This document shows, piece by piece, positions 53,950 to 63,258 of a DNA stretch of 64,000 bases. The stretch lies in assembly GCA_013368375.1 (NCBI GenBank), contig JAACJP010000008.1, positions 992,001-1,056,000 of the forward strand, written 5' to 3'. The stretch is from Tricholomella constricta. Its lineage: Eukaryota; Basidiomycota; Agaricomycetes; Agaricales; Lyophyllaceae. The notes beneath the pieces were generated by a model. That model ran no database searches. It was not told where the DNA came from and was given only the letters and a program-made list of their open reading frames with translations. The stretch's first letter is position 1. Each line of letters begins with the position of its first letter. The position numbers and the translations under genes are program-made.

Positions 53950-56900
53950 GCGTCGAACACGTCGCCGAACAGCATCAGAATTAGCTCGGAGAGCATATGA
54001 CCAAGTGAGTCCCTTTTTCCGATATACATCTGTTACAGCTTCGACGTCGGATATGTCAGGCACCAAAAGAGTCTGGCTGAAGCTAGCAGCAAAGGCCTTG
54101 AACCCTGAGTGGCTTTTTGGAAGTAGTCTAAGGAGACGGTCCTGGACGTGCCACAGATCATCAAATAGACGGCTCGAAAGAGGACCAGACACTGTTTCTG
54201 GCTGATGCAGAAGGTTGGGGGGATTTTCTGTGGCTCTTGGGGATTGGAGTGGTGGGACATCCAAGTCAGGAGGTGGATCAAGTGCCGTTAACGATGTCAA
54301 GTCAGCATTTTTGAGAAAGGTGTCAAAGTCATCGTCCCCATATTCATCGTCAGAAATGCTGGGGTCAGACAGACTTGCCTAAATATAATTTAGCGTTCTG
54401 GAGTTGTGAGGCATTTGAAAAATTAGTTACCCGTGCAACGGTATTCAATTCAAAAGTTTGGAATCCAGGTAAATTTCCCTCGTCCCATTCATCACTGCTC
54501 GATTCAGACTCATCTTCAGAATCAACACCTTCGAGATCGATATTGAAATCATCGTTATGTTCAGAACCTGGAGTTGGAGTGTTGTTTTCTGCTGAAGTTG
54601 AAAATGGCTTCGGCAATACAAAGTGTAGAGTTGGGAGGTCCTTTTCTGCAGAAACAGGAGGCTGGGCAGATCTCGTACGAAGCGATGAACGTGAAACTAG
54701 GAGATGGAATGGTTTCAGGCACGTGGATAATGTTTCCAGAGTTTCATGGTATAATGAAACAATAAAACCCGGTACCACTACCTCTTCGACCAAGATCACG
54801 GTCCGTGAAGGTGTGACATTGAGAGTTCGACTCGCTCCTGAACCCAGTGGAGGCACAGATATCATACGAGGTGAAGATATTATTGAACCCCGAGCAACAA
54901 CTTTCTTTCCAGAATACAAACTGATCAGCTGTCCAGGTACGTTTTCTTCCACGTGAAGTCCAGTAGAGGGAAGAGTAGACAGACGCTTCCAGATAAGCCA
55001 GCATGCATAGGCATCCAAAGCAGCATAGTTTTTTTGAGAATCTGAGAGCTTTGCAGATGACCATTGAGAAAATCGAAGTGAATCCGGTTTACTGAGGTGT
55101 TTCTGTAAAACGATACCACACAGCGCGGCGAGTCCAGCTGAAGCATCAGAAATCTTCCCTTTCAACTTTGCCAGAGTGCCCAGCTCCATTGAACTGGTAT
55201 CAGATTTTTGAAGAGAGACAACAAGCTCAGATATTGACCATGCCTCCGCAATCCTTAGCAGGTCAGCCCGTACCGCCCGACCAGTTTTGATAATCTGGTC
55301 AGAAACAAGAACCGAGCGAAGACATGGAGGGACAGATGAAGGTGTTTTAAATTGTGTGACCTGAATGCATATTTCTCAATAACAACCAAGAAATATAAGG
55401 TAGAAATAACATACTTTAAAGATATAGACAGTATCTTCCATAGCAATCTGAATCACATCGAGCTGACTAGTTTGAGCTCGAGGTACGGCTCCAGGACCAC
55501 CCTGCCCAGTGGTCTCAACCTGATACTCGATGTCAAACCCAATGACCAAGTGAGAACCATCATCGGGAATGCTATCCAGAATAGCAAGACATGCACTATC
55601 AATGAGGTCGGGACTGTCATAAAATGCGACACGAAGGCCTTCGGGAATTGTAAGAGCAGGGAGAGAACTATATGGGTCAAGTTCTCTATGTTTGACATTA
55701 TTGGTCAAGGATTTTGTTGTCGATTCATGGAATCCTAGCTCGCCTAGTGATTTTATCAATTTACAGCTTACAAAACTAGTTAAGTGAGCTTACCAGATGC
55801 ATTATCGGTATACATAAAAGACGTTGGAGGATGACCGTGCTCTTTTATCCCATCAGCAATGTCTTGATACATCTCGCTAACATATGACAGGCTCTTCGTA
55901 AGGGTAAAGGCCTGATTCCGAGCATCCTCCCATTCATTAACCACAGTATACATAGCGTCATGAGTGGGCTCCCCTGAGAGTCGGGCCATGTACTTGATTA
56001 ACTGAGAAAATACTATGAGAGATTACTTCAAATTAAGCTGATAATAGGTTACCTTGAATGTGTGGTCTCCCTTCAATATAGCGCCTGGAAGAGAAGCCAT
56101 GACTCTGTCATAAAACACACGGTGCGCTCTCATCCAGTCAACAAAGATGGATTTACAATACTCCGTAGAAGGATGAGTGCCCGCATAACGATTTTTATCA
56201 TTAAACTCTGAAAACGGCACAGGGGGTGGTTGAGTCGGAGAAGAGACACACGCCGCAAGGTACATAAGCTCGCGATGAGCATGGTGAAGATGTCGCATTT
56301 CACCAAGCAAAGAGGCAAATGGTTCAGGGCCAAACCGGTTCGCAAAGAGTGTGCGCATTACTGACATGAGATTTTTGTCGATTGCGCCGCGAGCCGTGAG
56401 ATATGCTTCAAGGAGAGGTTGTCAAATTGAGGTCATATGAGAAGTAAGTTCAAAAAAATACCTGGAAACGACTCTTGAACATCTCGGGGAAGTTGGGCAA
56501 GAATTTCGGGGTCAGTTCCCTGATACGACGCACCGCATCCAGGGTCACCAACTGCATCTTTGTTGCATACAAATCTCCCAGTCATGAGAAAGTAGTCATT
56601 GTGCATATCTCGTACACGACGGGCAATTGGGTTGCTGTTCCATCCTAGCTAATGCATCAGACAACATCGAACCAGAAAAAATAGTATAATTGTACCGTTT
56701 CGAACAAGGTGGTGCTTTCCTGGACACCTTGAACAACGCAAATAATCAGGCCGCCCAGGAAGCCACTCCGGAAGCCACACAAATATGGGAAGATGGTAGA
56801 GTTCCGTCGGCGAGTACCCAGTCTCGCTGTTCTTTGTGGTGTGGAGAGCAAACAGTGGATCTCTTGGACGGATCCAAAATGTTCCTTTCTGGTAGCAGGC

Positions 56901-57410
56901 TGGCTTGCCCGAGGACTTGATCTCTGCTTTCAACTTCTCGACAACGCCTCGAAGATAATCTGCATGCACTCCTAGTAATTTATTTTCTTCCTCGGATTCC
57001 TGCTCTGCCCGGTTCATCGCGTTCAATAAGTCATCGTCATCCTTCTCAAACACACTCTCCTCAACCTCAGCATCTCCCCGACCCTCTTCCGGCTCAAGTT
57101 CTTGCATATCGCTCCATTCTGATTGAAGCCGTGTATACGCGTGAGGAGTGAGAAAATTTGGATCTATGACAGTATCAATCTCTGACCTCTGTCAATCAAG
57201 GAACATACTCCACACACCTGTATCCTGTCTGGATATAGGTCCATCCAGGGAATCACTGTCCACGTTTGTGTGCTTCGCAAAGAATGTGCTTGCTCGTCCG
57301 GGCTTGCCAGCCACATTGTTACTTGTGAAGAGTCTCGAATTGATGTTCGACAACTTGGGTTTTCGGCCAGATCCAGCCCGGGCGCCTCCATGGTTCGAGG
57401 GTTGTGACAT
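53950..57410 (-). pseudogene. Transposase of the large element, 5' part
   Basis: The ATG at 57410 starts MSQPSNHGGARAGSGRKPKL. An intron joins QDT to DPNFLTPHAYTRLQSEW. Then follow an acidic stretch, a Cys-rich domain (LRCSRCPGKHHLVRNGWNSN, CNKDAVGDPGCGASYQGTDP) resembling DUF6729, and the DDE core with first Asp in ILKGDHTFK (about 56060) and second in FMYTDNASG (about 55800). A 3'-5' exonuclease domain of DEDD type comes next, with HLVIGFDIEY (Asp and Glu, about 55530) and QKNYAALDAYACWLIWKRL (the Tyr-x3-Asp, about 55000). An acidic low-complexity stretch and VRRRVRR precede the insertion at 53950. The frame then runs into the nested element and stops after PSLVEALDPG. The third acidic motif lies in the displaced 3' part. 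Confidence 0.85.
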
Positions 57411-58890
57411 GTGGTGAGCTAAAATCAAATGAAGCGGGTCCTAGTACTGAGCGCGTTGTGGACAGTGTCGGAGAAACTCAGAAAGGCTTGAGCATGCAGC
57501 ACGTGATTATTTATGCGCACTGGAGATGCAGTGTGCATTCAACGACATGTAGTGCACGTTAGAATAAAATAGATGAATAAGATATACGCATTCATTTAAG
57601 ACAAGTGAGCTCGTAGTCCCGTAATACTCCCCAAAAATCATCCCAGTGTTCCTCATCACAACATCCATATCACGACGGTGGTCCTGTAGATATTTATCGA
57701 GTAAAACATTGTGAGGCAGGGGCTGATACGTGTGCGCTCTTTCGCTCTGTAAGGTGCGACATCGTTGGTTGCAGTGTTGTTGATGGTGTTGCTGTGCGGT
57801 ACGAGGGATGCCCGCAAGGTATACGCAATGCGAGGCGACGCACTGTGGAGTCTGGTTGCTCTATAAAGAGTATGTTGAGTATGAGTGTCTTAGGAGTATG
57901 GCGCACGTACATGTTATCCTTTCCGTCTTCCAATTCTTCTCCTCCTCCCCTCACAATCGTAGCCTTCAAAAGCCCAAGCCGCTAGCACTACCATGCGCTG
58001 CTCCCTCCAGCTGCAACCCGCCATATTCTGGGCTCGTCTACATGCACTACCCGTCCCCTCCATGCGTCAGTCCCATTGAACACCTTAGCACCGACAGAAA
58101 TGAAAAGGAACTCTTCAGTACAGTGCCTGCACACAAGTATATTGAGGTACGTACGTTTTCCAGACCTATATCTGGGCAGCGAGCACACATCGAGGCAGTG
58201 ATGAGCAGTGATGGGTGGTGACGAGTGGTGATGAGTGGTGAGGGGTGGTGACGAGTGGTGAGGGGTGGTGACGAGCGGTGATGAGCGGTGACGAGCGGTG
58301 ATGATCGGTTACGAGCGGTTGGCCTTCGAAGTGCTGTGTGTCATGATGCGGGGCAAGCCAGGGTGAGGGACACGAGGAGGTGGGGTGTCTAGTCAAGAAT
58401 AAGTGTCCTGGAGAGAGACAGTACAATTTTCGTATGATTTTCACTTACTGTCCATATGCTTCAGCTGCAAAACCGTCATTGAGGGCACGTCACAGTAAGT
58501 AGCTGCTGATCCACACGGACCTGCACGCGGTTCATCTGATGTCAGTTATATGCGAAAATGATATGAAGACGCACCGAATGCCCCATAACCTGCCCAAACA
58601 CGAGGAAATGAGAACTTGGATCAGTGCAGACAAAGAATAGAGCCACACACAGAAGGGAATGTGACCCGGTCAACCCATGCCAAAGACCAGGATGAGCCTA
58701 CTTGCAGTCACAGTAGTACATAGTAGCCAGTGGGGTAGGCCGGAGGGCGGGCAAGAGGGCCTTTTGTGAATGAGCGTGAGCACGACTTGTGTCACTGAGC
58801 GGGCAATAGCGCGGTGGATGGGAACCGGTTTCCAAATTTGGACGTGGCTGTACACGTTATGTGTTATGTCCTGTTATGGGGGACATAACC
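57411..58890. other. Upstream/subterminal part of the large transposon
   Basis: About 1.5 kb lies between the transposase start and the right terminal repeat. I see no gene. It contains a 10-bp tandem repeat (58199-58318) and, near the end, repeated TTATGT motifs. A perfect 9-bp hairpin arm pair, GTTATGTCC (58863-58871) and GGACATAAC (58881-58889), lies there and is probably part of the transposase binding region. Confidence 0.45.
58199..58318 (+). repeat. Tandem repeat, 10-bp unit, 12 copies
   Basis: Twelve units of the form TGAYGAGYGG (variants TGATGGGTGG, TGAGGGGTGG, TGACGAGCGG) run end to end. The strand is G-rich with almost no C. Confidence 0.85.
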
Positions 58891-58914
58891 ATCGACTGAC
58901 ATAACACATGAGCC
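58891..58914 (-). repeat. Right terminal inverted repeat
   Basis: Reads ATCGACTGACATAACACATG then AGCC on the plus strand, the inverse of the left end with two mismatches. Confidence 0.87.
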
Positions 58915-58922
58915 GAGTTTCA
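58915..58922. repeat. Target-site duplication, right copy (8 bp)
   Basis: GAGTTTCA directly follows the right terminal repeat and equals 45480-45487. Confidence 0.88.
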
Positions 58923-59080
58923 GACGTTGCTTTGCTTGTCTGTCGACGTGGAAACCAAACATGGGCATATCATATACTTGACTGATTAACGATAGCCATG
59001 ATGGCCAGGGTTACCATCCAAATTCAAGACAAAGCTTGCTTCATCCAGCCGCGCTGTGATACTCCAGTCTCTCTTTAACG

Positions 59081-60052
59081 ATGTCGTTCTTTGGGTCCGA
59101 TAGTCATTTCACTCTTCTCTGACCGAAGAACTGACATGACATTCTAGCCGAAATCGAGCTCCTCGCGCTAAGAGGTCGCCAACGCCAACTGGCAACCTGC
59201 CGCTCCGCAAGGACTCTATGGGACCACCGTCGGATCCGCCCTCTCCCGGAGGCGCTGGAGCCAAACCCTTGTATCTGTCCAGCCCCTTTGCAGACGCGGC
59301 ACTCGTCAAGGGAAATTTTAAGACTATTGTCATGCTCCCAAAGTACGTGGACATCATGGAGTGGGTAGCTGTCAACAGTGCGTAAACATGCCGAACCTGT
59401 CGATGGTCATAGATGTCTGACTTTCCTCAAAATACTTCTAGTGTTCGACTTTTACACTAACCTGAACGAATTCTATGGCGTACTTACTGAGTGTTGTACT
59501 CAGCACAGCTGCCCGATGATGTCTGGAGGGCCATCGTACGTGTCGTCAACCATTCTGCATACTTCCGTCGACCTAAGCCGATCTGTAGGTTGAATTACAC
59601 ATGGACCAGCCAAGGAGGCAAGCAAGTAGCGCTCTCAGCGCCGACATACATCGATTCCGTGATGTCATCGATCCAAAACCTGCTAGAAGACGAAAACGTC
59701 TTCCCAACCAAATCAAGTCCGTATCCCAGTCCCTTCTTTCTCCCATCATGACTTCTAAATAAGCTAACCGACTCCTCAAGACCAAGCGTTCCATCCCTCC
59801 TTCCCGGCAACCATCAAACACGTCTACCGCCAGCTCCTACGCGTCTTTGCACACTTGTATCACGCGCACTTCCCGCAGATCCTCCACCTCCGTGCGGAAC
59901 CCCATTTCAACTCCTTGTTCGCCCATTTCCTCGCGTTCGGCCGGGAGTACGAGCTGCTGGAGGTCAAGGATATCAGAGGCGACTCGAACGCCCCTGTCGG
60001 AGTTGGTTTGCTCTGGGAGCGCTGGAAAGACTCGGGGATCTTGGAATCTTGA
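59081..60052 (+). CDS. mob2: Mob2-type kinase activator, copy 2
   Basis: A paralogue of the gene at 44404-45380 with the same exon layout. It reads MSFFGRNRAPRAKRSPTPTG, LYLSSPFADAALVKGN, FKTIVMLPKYVDIMEWVAVN (identical to copy 1), VFDFYTNLNEFYGVLTECCT, LNYTWTSQGGKQVALSAPTY, IDSVMSSIQNLLEDENVFPT, KHVYRQLLRVFAHLYHAHFP and EPHFNSLFAHFLAFGREYEL, ending ERWKDSGILES. Zinc ligands (CCTQHSC and HLYHAH) are kept. It differs from copy 1 at YIDYVMTW -> YIDSVMSS and in the WTSQGGKQVALS loop, so it may have changed its kinase partner or be under weaker constraint. The right end of the transposon and its target duplication lie 159 bp upstream of the ATG. Without that insertion the two genes would be a close head-to-tail pair. 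Confidence 0.93.
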
Positions 60053-60701
60053 TCTAGAACTTTTTTTTTCAAATGGGTGCACATCTCTCTTTGGCTATTG
60101 TAGGATATTAGGATATGTTCAAGTTATACCCCCCTCTGGTTAAATGGCATCGGTGAATGTGGATATCTTTACATGGGATTGGAGGACGCTTGTCATTGTT
60201 CAACGATAAAAGATTCACTTCAAATGCTGTTCCGAGACGCTCTGCGCCCCATCACTGCCTCTCCTATTTACGAACATCATACTCAATAAAAAAAAGCTCA
60301 CAGGTCATTGAACGGACTCAACGCCAATATTACATGTAATATTGTGAGTGTTTGATGAAGAAAGGCTGAAGCTCTCTCAAGTTCAGAGTCAAAAGTCTTT
60401 AAAAACAACTGAGCTTGTGAATATTCCTGGAGATGTAGTGTGCAAGATATATGGCGCGAGCTCGAAATCGTAGTAGTCCCAAAGGGTTCGTCAATAGTGT
60501 AATGTGCTGATGCTGATGATGGTGGTACAGTAGTGTTGTGTTCATGAATGCTGGGAAACCGAAACATAATTTCGAACGCGGATGAGTAGAATGAGATGGG
60601 ATGAAATATGTGGACAGACTATAAAGGGAACCCTTCGTTCGAAGTCGTCATACGCCCGTTGCAGCGGGCGAGCCGAAAGGTTCAAAAGAAATGATCTGCA
60701 C
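60053..60701. other. Intergenic region
   Basis: This lies between Mob2 copy 2 and the convergent PF10342 gene. An 89-codon open frame on the minus strand (60298-60567) has no recognisable domain and I do not call it a gene. Confidence 0.35.
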
Positions 60702-61592
60702 TTAGATGCAGATCAGGAACGTAAGAACCAGCGATGCGACGCCGGCAGTGGTCTTTGCACCCAGGTGATGCGATCCCCATGCAGAATTGCTTGTGGAAGC
60801 GGGGGCAGCGGTACCCGTCTGAGTAGAAAGTGGGGAGGTGATCCCAGATGACGAGGGCAGGTCAACAGTGGTCGTAGGTTCGTTTGATGGTGTTGATATA
60901 CCGCCGGTGATCGTAGTGCCGGTAATTGGGATAGGCTCGGTTATGGGCGTCGGTACAGATGAAGTAGCGCTGGAGGATTGTGGCGTTGTCGTAGGTTGTG
61001 CAGAAGTAGTGGAGTTGGATCCGCCTGTGATACGCGTGATCGCAAACGCAGGGCTAGCGTTACCGGAGTCTCCGAATACTTGAGTGGGTTTGAGAGTGTA
61101 ATAAGAGATAGATATCGCATGGGCACTCACGGACGATGATGTAGTCGTCCCGTGGGGGGACGGATGGGACAGTGATCTCGATCTGGCCAACACGGAGCTT
61201 GAAGTTCTGCGCAAGAGGGCTTTCTGTCGAAAGGGCGGGTTTAATTTCACACGGTTCGGAACCTTCTGAGAAGCGTAGACGCTCACCGAGCTGGAGGTTC
61301 AAACCACCTGTGGGCCCGAGATGTCCCAAGACGACCTTTCCGTTCGGGTTCGTAAGTTGCGAGTCGGGAGGGATGTCCTTCGTCTCCCTAAGAGGATAGC
61401 ATAAGCACACAGCTTCACAACAAGGCGAGACTTATCATACCAGGTGACTGTCTGCTTTGTCCCCACAGGCCATACGGTATTCTCATCAGGACTTGTGATG
61501 TGAGGCGAAAAGACATCGCGCATGTACAGGGGGCTGGCATGGACGAGAGAAACGAGGAAGGAAACGCATAGGATCGTGAGCGCGAACATCAT
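60702..61592 (-). CDS. Ser/Thr-rich GPI-anchored protein, Kre9/KNH-like domain
   Basis: The protein starts MMFALTILCVSFLVSLVHAS, a signal peptide. A PF10342-type domain follows: HITSPDENTVWPVGTKQTVT, then after an intron WETKDIPPDSQLTNPNGKVV, LGHLG, NFKLRVGQIEITVPSVPPRD, DYIIV and, after a second intron, LFGDSGNASPAFAITRI. The second half is Ser/Thr/Pro-rich, suited to O-glycosylation, and the end (GAKTTAGVASLVLTFLICI) is a hydrophobic tail typical of GPI attachment. Such proteins sit on the plasma membrane or cell wall of basidiomycetes, often in expanded families; related yeast proteins act in beta-1,6-glucan assembly. The enzymatic role is not known. Confidence 0.85.
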
Positions 61593-62436
61593 AAAGGCCG
61601 TTTGGAATTGTAGAAATGTCGACGTGGGCTGTGATGTGGAGTCGGAACAACCAGCAATCCGTCCAAGTCCATGTTCAGAACCAGCTTCGATTTAAGTACC
61701 TCGTCGGCTGAACGCGTCACATGATTCTGACTTCTGATGGCCCGCGAGCACGCATGTCGCAAAGCTGACGACCTGGAAGTTAATGTACTGGAGTTCCTCT
61801 CTCTTTCCCATTCAGCACGCACGATCTCAGAGTTGCACTCAACACTGCTGCTTGGCTGTCTGGAGAGCCAATGTATCTTCCGTGAACCATTCTCTAGGCT
61901 TCTGGCAACAGGGCTCCAAGAAAATTAGTCTGCAATTGCCGTAGACGACTAGATTCCATACTATTAGCTAGGTATAAATGCGAGATATCCCCCACCCATT
62001 TTCATTCTGTACCCAGGTATCACCTTGCTTATCTGAATGCATGACAATAGATCCCCGTTCGCCCGAAAAATGAAGATTAAAGTGAGTTATCTTGCCAGAG
62101 GGAAAAACCAAAATGTCCAAGGGCGACATATGGAAAACAACCCAGGTTCATAGAGACATAAAGCACCACCGTCGAAAGGTCCAAAAGGAATAACCACACA
62201 GATTATTTTATCCCCGAAGTCCCGATGGCCATGAGTTGAGACACGGAGGTTGATCACAAAGCCCCCGAACGGATATGCTGCACTTCTCTCGTTGACACCT
62301 TCCAACAACCTAACAACCTTTCACCGCTACTCGTGGCCCGTTGCTCACTTGATTGACTTCCCAGCCCCATCCTCTCTCAATCAGTCAGTTCTCTTGACAT
62401 AATGTTTTTTGACTTGCACTAATACGCTCAATTCAG
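61593..62436. other. Intergenic region
   Basis: This holds the promoter of the PF10342 gene, followed by sequence without open frames longer than about 75 codons. I see nothing further. Confidence 0.35.
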
Positions 62437-62841
62437 CTGCACCATCCCCTGTCAAAAACGGCCTCGCGTTCGGCGTCGAAATCAGCGAGGAGTTCCCTCT
62501 AATCTCGTACCATGCTCTGTCATTCAAGGACTCCGAGCTCTATATCACCCACCCGTCGCCTCGCTTTGGCTCCTTTGGCCTGGTGTCCTCATGAGTTGCT
62601 GTACTCTTTTGCCGACATCATCATCAGCACTGCGCCCCTCTTGAGATGTAAGCACCCCAACCACTCACATTATTCCTATTTTCCAACTCTGACCGGAATA
62701 TCCTCTAGCCGTTAAGAAGGAAAACCTTGACCCTCGTTCATGGTTTGCTCCTCGCACCGGCATTGAGCCCAAAGACGAGGACCAAACCCCTCTCGAGGAC
62801 CGTATCCCCACCTCCTGGTGGACTATCGGCCTCTTCCTGAT
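62437..62841 (+). pseudogene. Oligopeptide transporter (OPT) fragment, forward piece
   Basis: The sequence reads PHELLYSFADIIISTAPLLR, an intron-like gap (about 62648-62708), then VKKENLDPRSWFAPRTGIEP and KDEDQTPLEDRIPTSWWTIG, ending LFL. This is the part of OPT-family proton-coupled peptide transporters around the DRIPTSWW motif. The upstream residues (SPVKNGLAFGVEISEEFPLI) are in another frame, so a frameshift lies near 62560. The reading ends in SQS-stop just past 62841, where the homology turns to the opposite strand. Confidence 0.6.
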
Positions 62842-63125
62842 GCACGGAGGAGGTAGTCAGTCTTGAGGTCACCAGTCATGTCGGCGGCTGGGCGGCAGAG
62901 CTGGCAGCGATAACACCAGCAGTCAAGTTGGAGTGCGTGCGGGGCCCTCGGCGAGGCCAGAGGCCTTGGCGATACCACCGAAAATAAGCTGGGAGACCTT
63001 GGCGACAGTCGAGACTGGGTTCACGTCGGTGTGGCCGGAGGACTGGACGCCGATGAAGGAGAAGATGAAGCCGAGGAGGAGCGCGAGGATGGCCTTGAGG
63101 TTGTTTTCGGTGTGCCCCATGGACT
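62842..63125 (-). pseudogene. Oligopeptide transporter (OPT) fragment, inverted piece
   Basis: On the minus strand the next part of the same transporter appears: ENNLKAILALLLGFIFSFIG, VQSSGHTDVNPVSTVAKVSQ, LIFGGIAKASGLAEGPA, then with a frame break NLTAGVIAASSAAQ and DMTGDLKTDYLLRA. In intact OPT proteins this follows the WWTIGLFL segment directly on the same strand. The two pieces meet near 62841 in opposite orientation, so the gene was broken by a local inversion and has since decayed. Confidence 0.65.
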
Positions 63126-63258
63126 CAGACGTGATCGGATTCGTGTAGGACAGCAAGATACCGATGTCTGGAAAGTCGGCTGGTACCGACTTCGCGAGTG
63201 AAGGTTGCTTCCTCCCAATGTGCCCTTGAGAGTTCGTTCGGAGTTGGTGGCAGAGCTC

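Larger units (their letters stand above)
45488..58914 (-). mobile_element. Large DNA transposon with exonuclease-containing transposase
   Basis: A 13,427-bp element flanked by an exact 8-bp direct repeat (GAGTTTCA), with 24-bp terminal inverted repeats that match at 22 positions (GGCTCA..TGTTATGTCAGTCGAT). Removing the nested Plavaka-like element (6375 bp plus one GC) leaves about 7.05 kb holding one long minus-strand gene. That gene encodes, in order, a GGARAGSGRKPK N-terminus, a Cys-rich domain resembling DUF6729, a DDE core, a DEDD exonuclease domain and a C-terminal Cys cluster. The 8-bp duplication fits the MULE/hAT/KDZ group of RNase-H-fold transposases. The transposase is broken by the nested element and by a nonsense codon, so this copy is dead. 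It lies between two Mob2 genes. Confidence 0.87.

Noticed and set aside
58199..58318. Possible CRISPR-like array
   Set aside because: The units are contiguous 10-mers with no spacers; it is a minisatellite in a eukaryotic transposon.
45496..58906. TGTTATGTC / GACATAACA as the exact ends of the large transposon with a CA duplication
   Set aside because: The inverted match continues outward through GGCTCA, and only then does an exact 8-bp direct repeat (GAGTTTCA) appear, which is a much stronger border.
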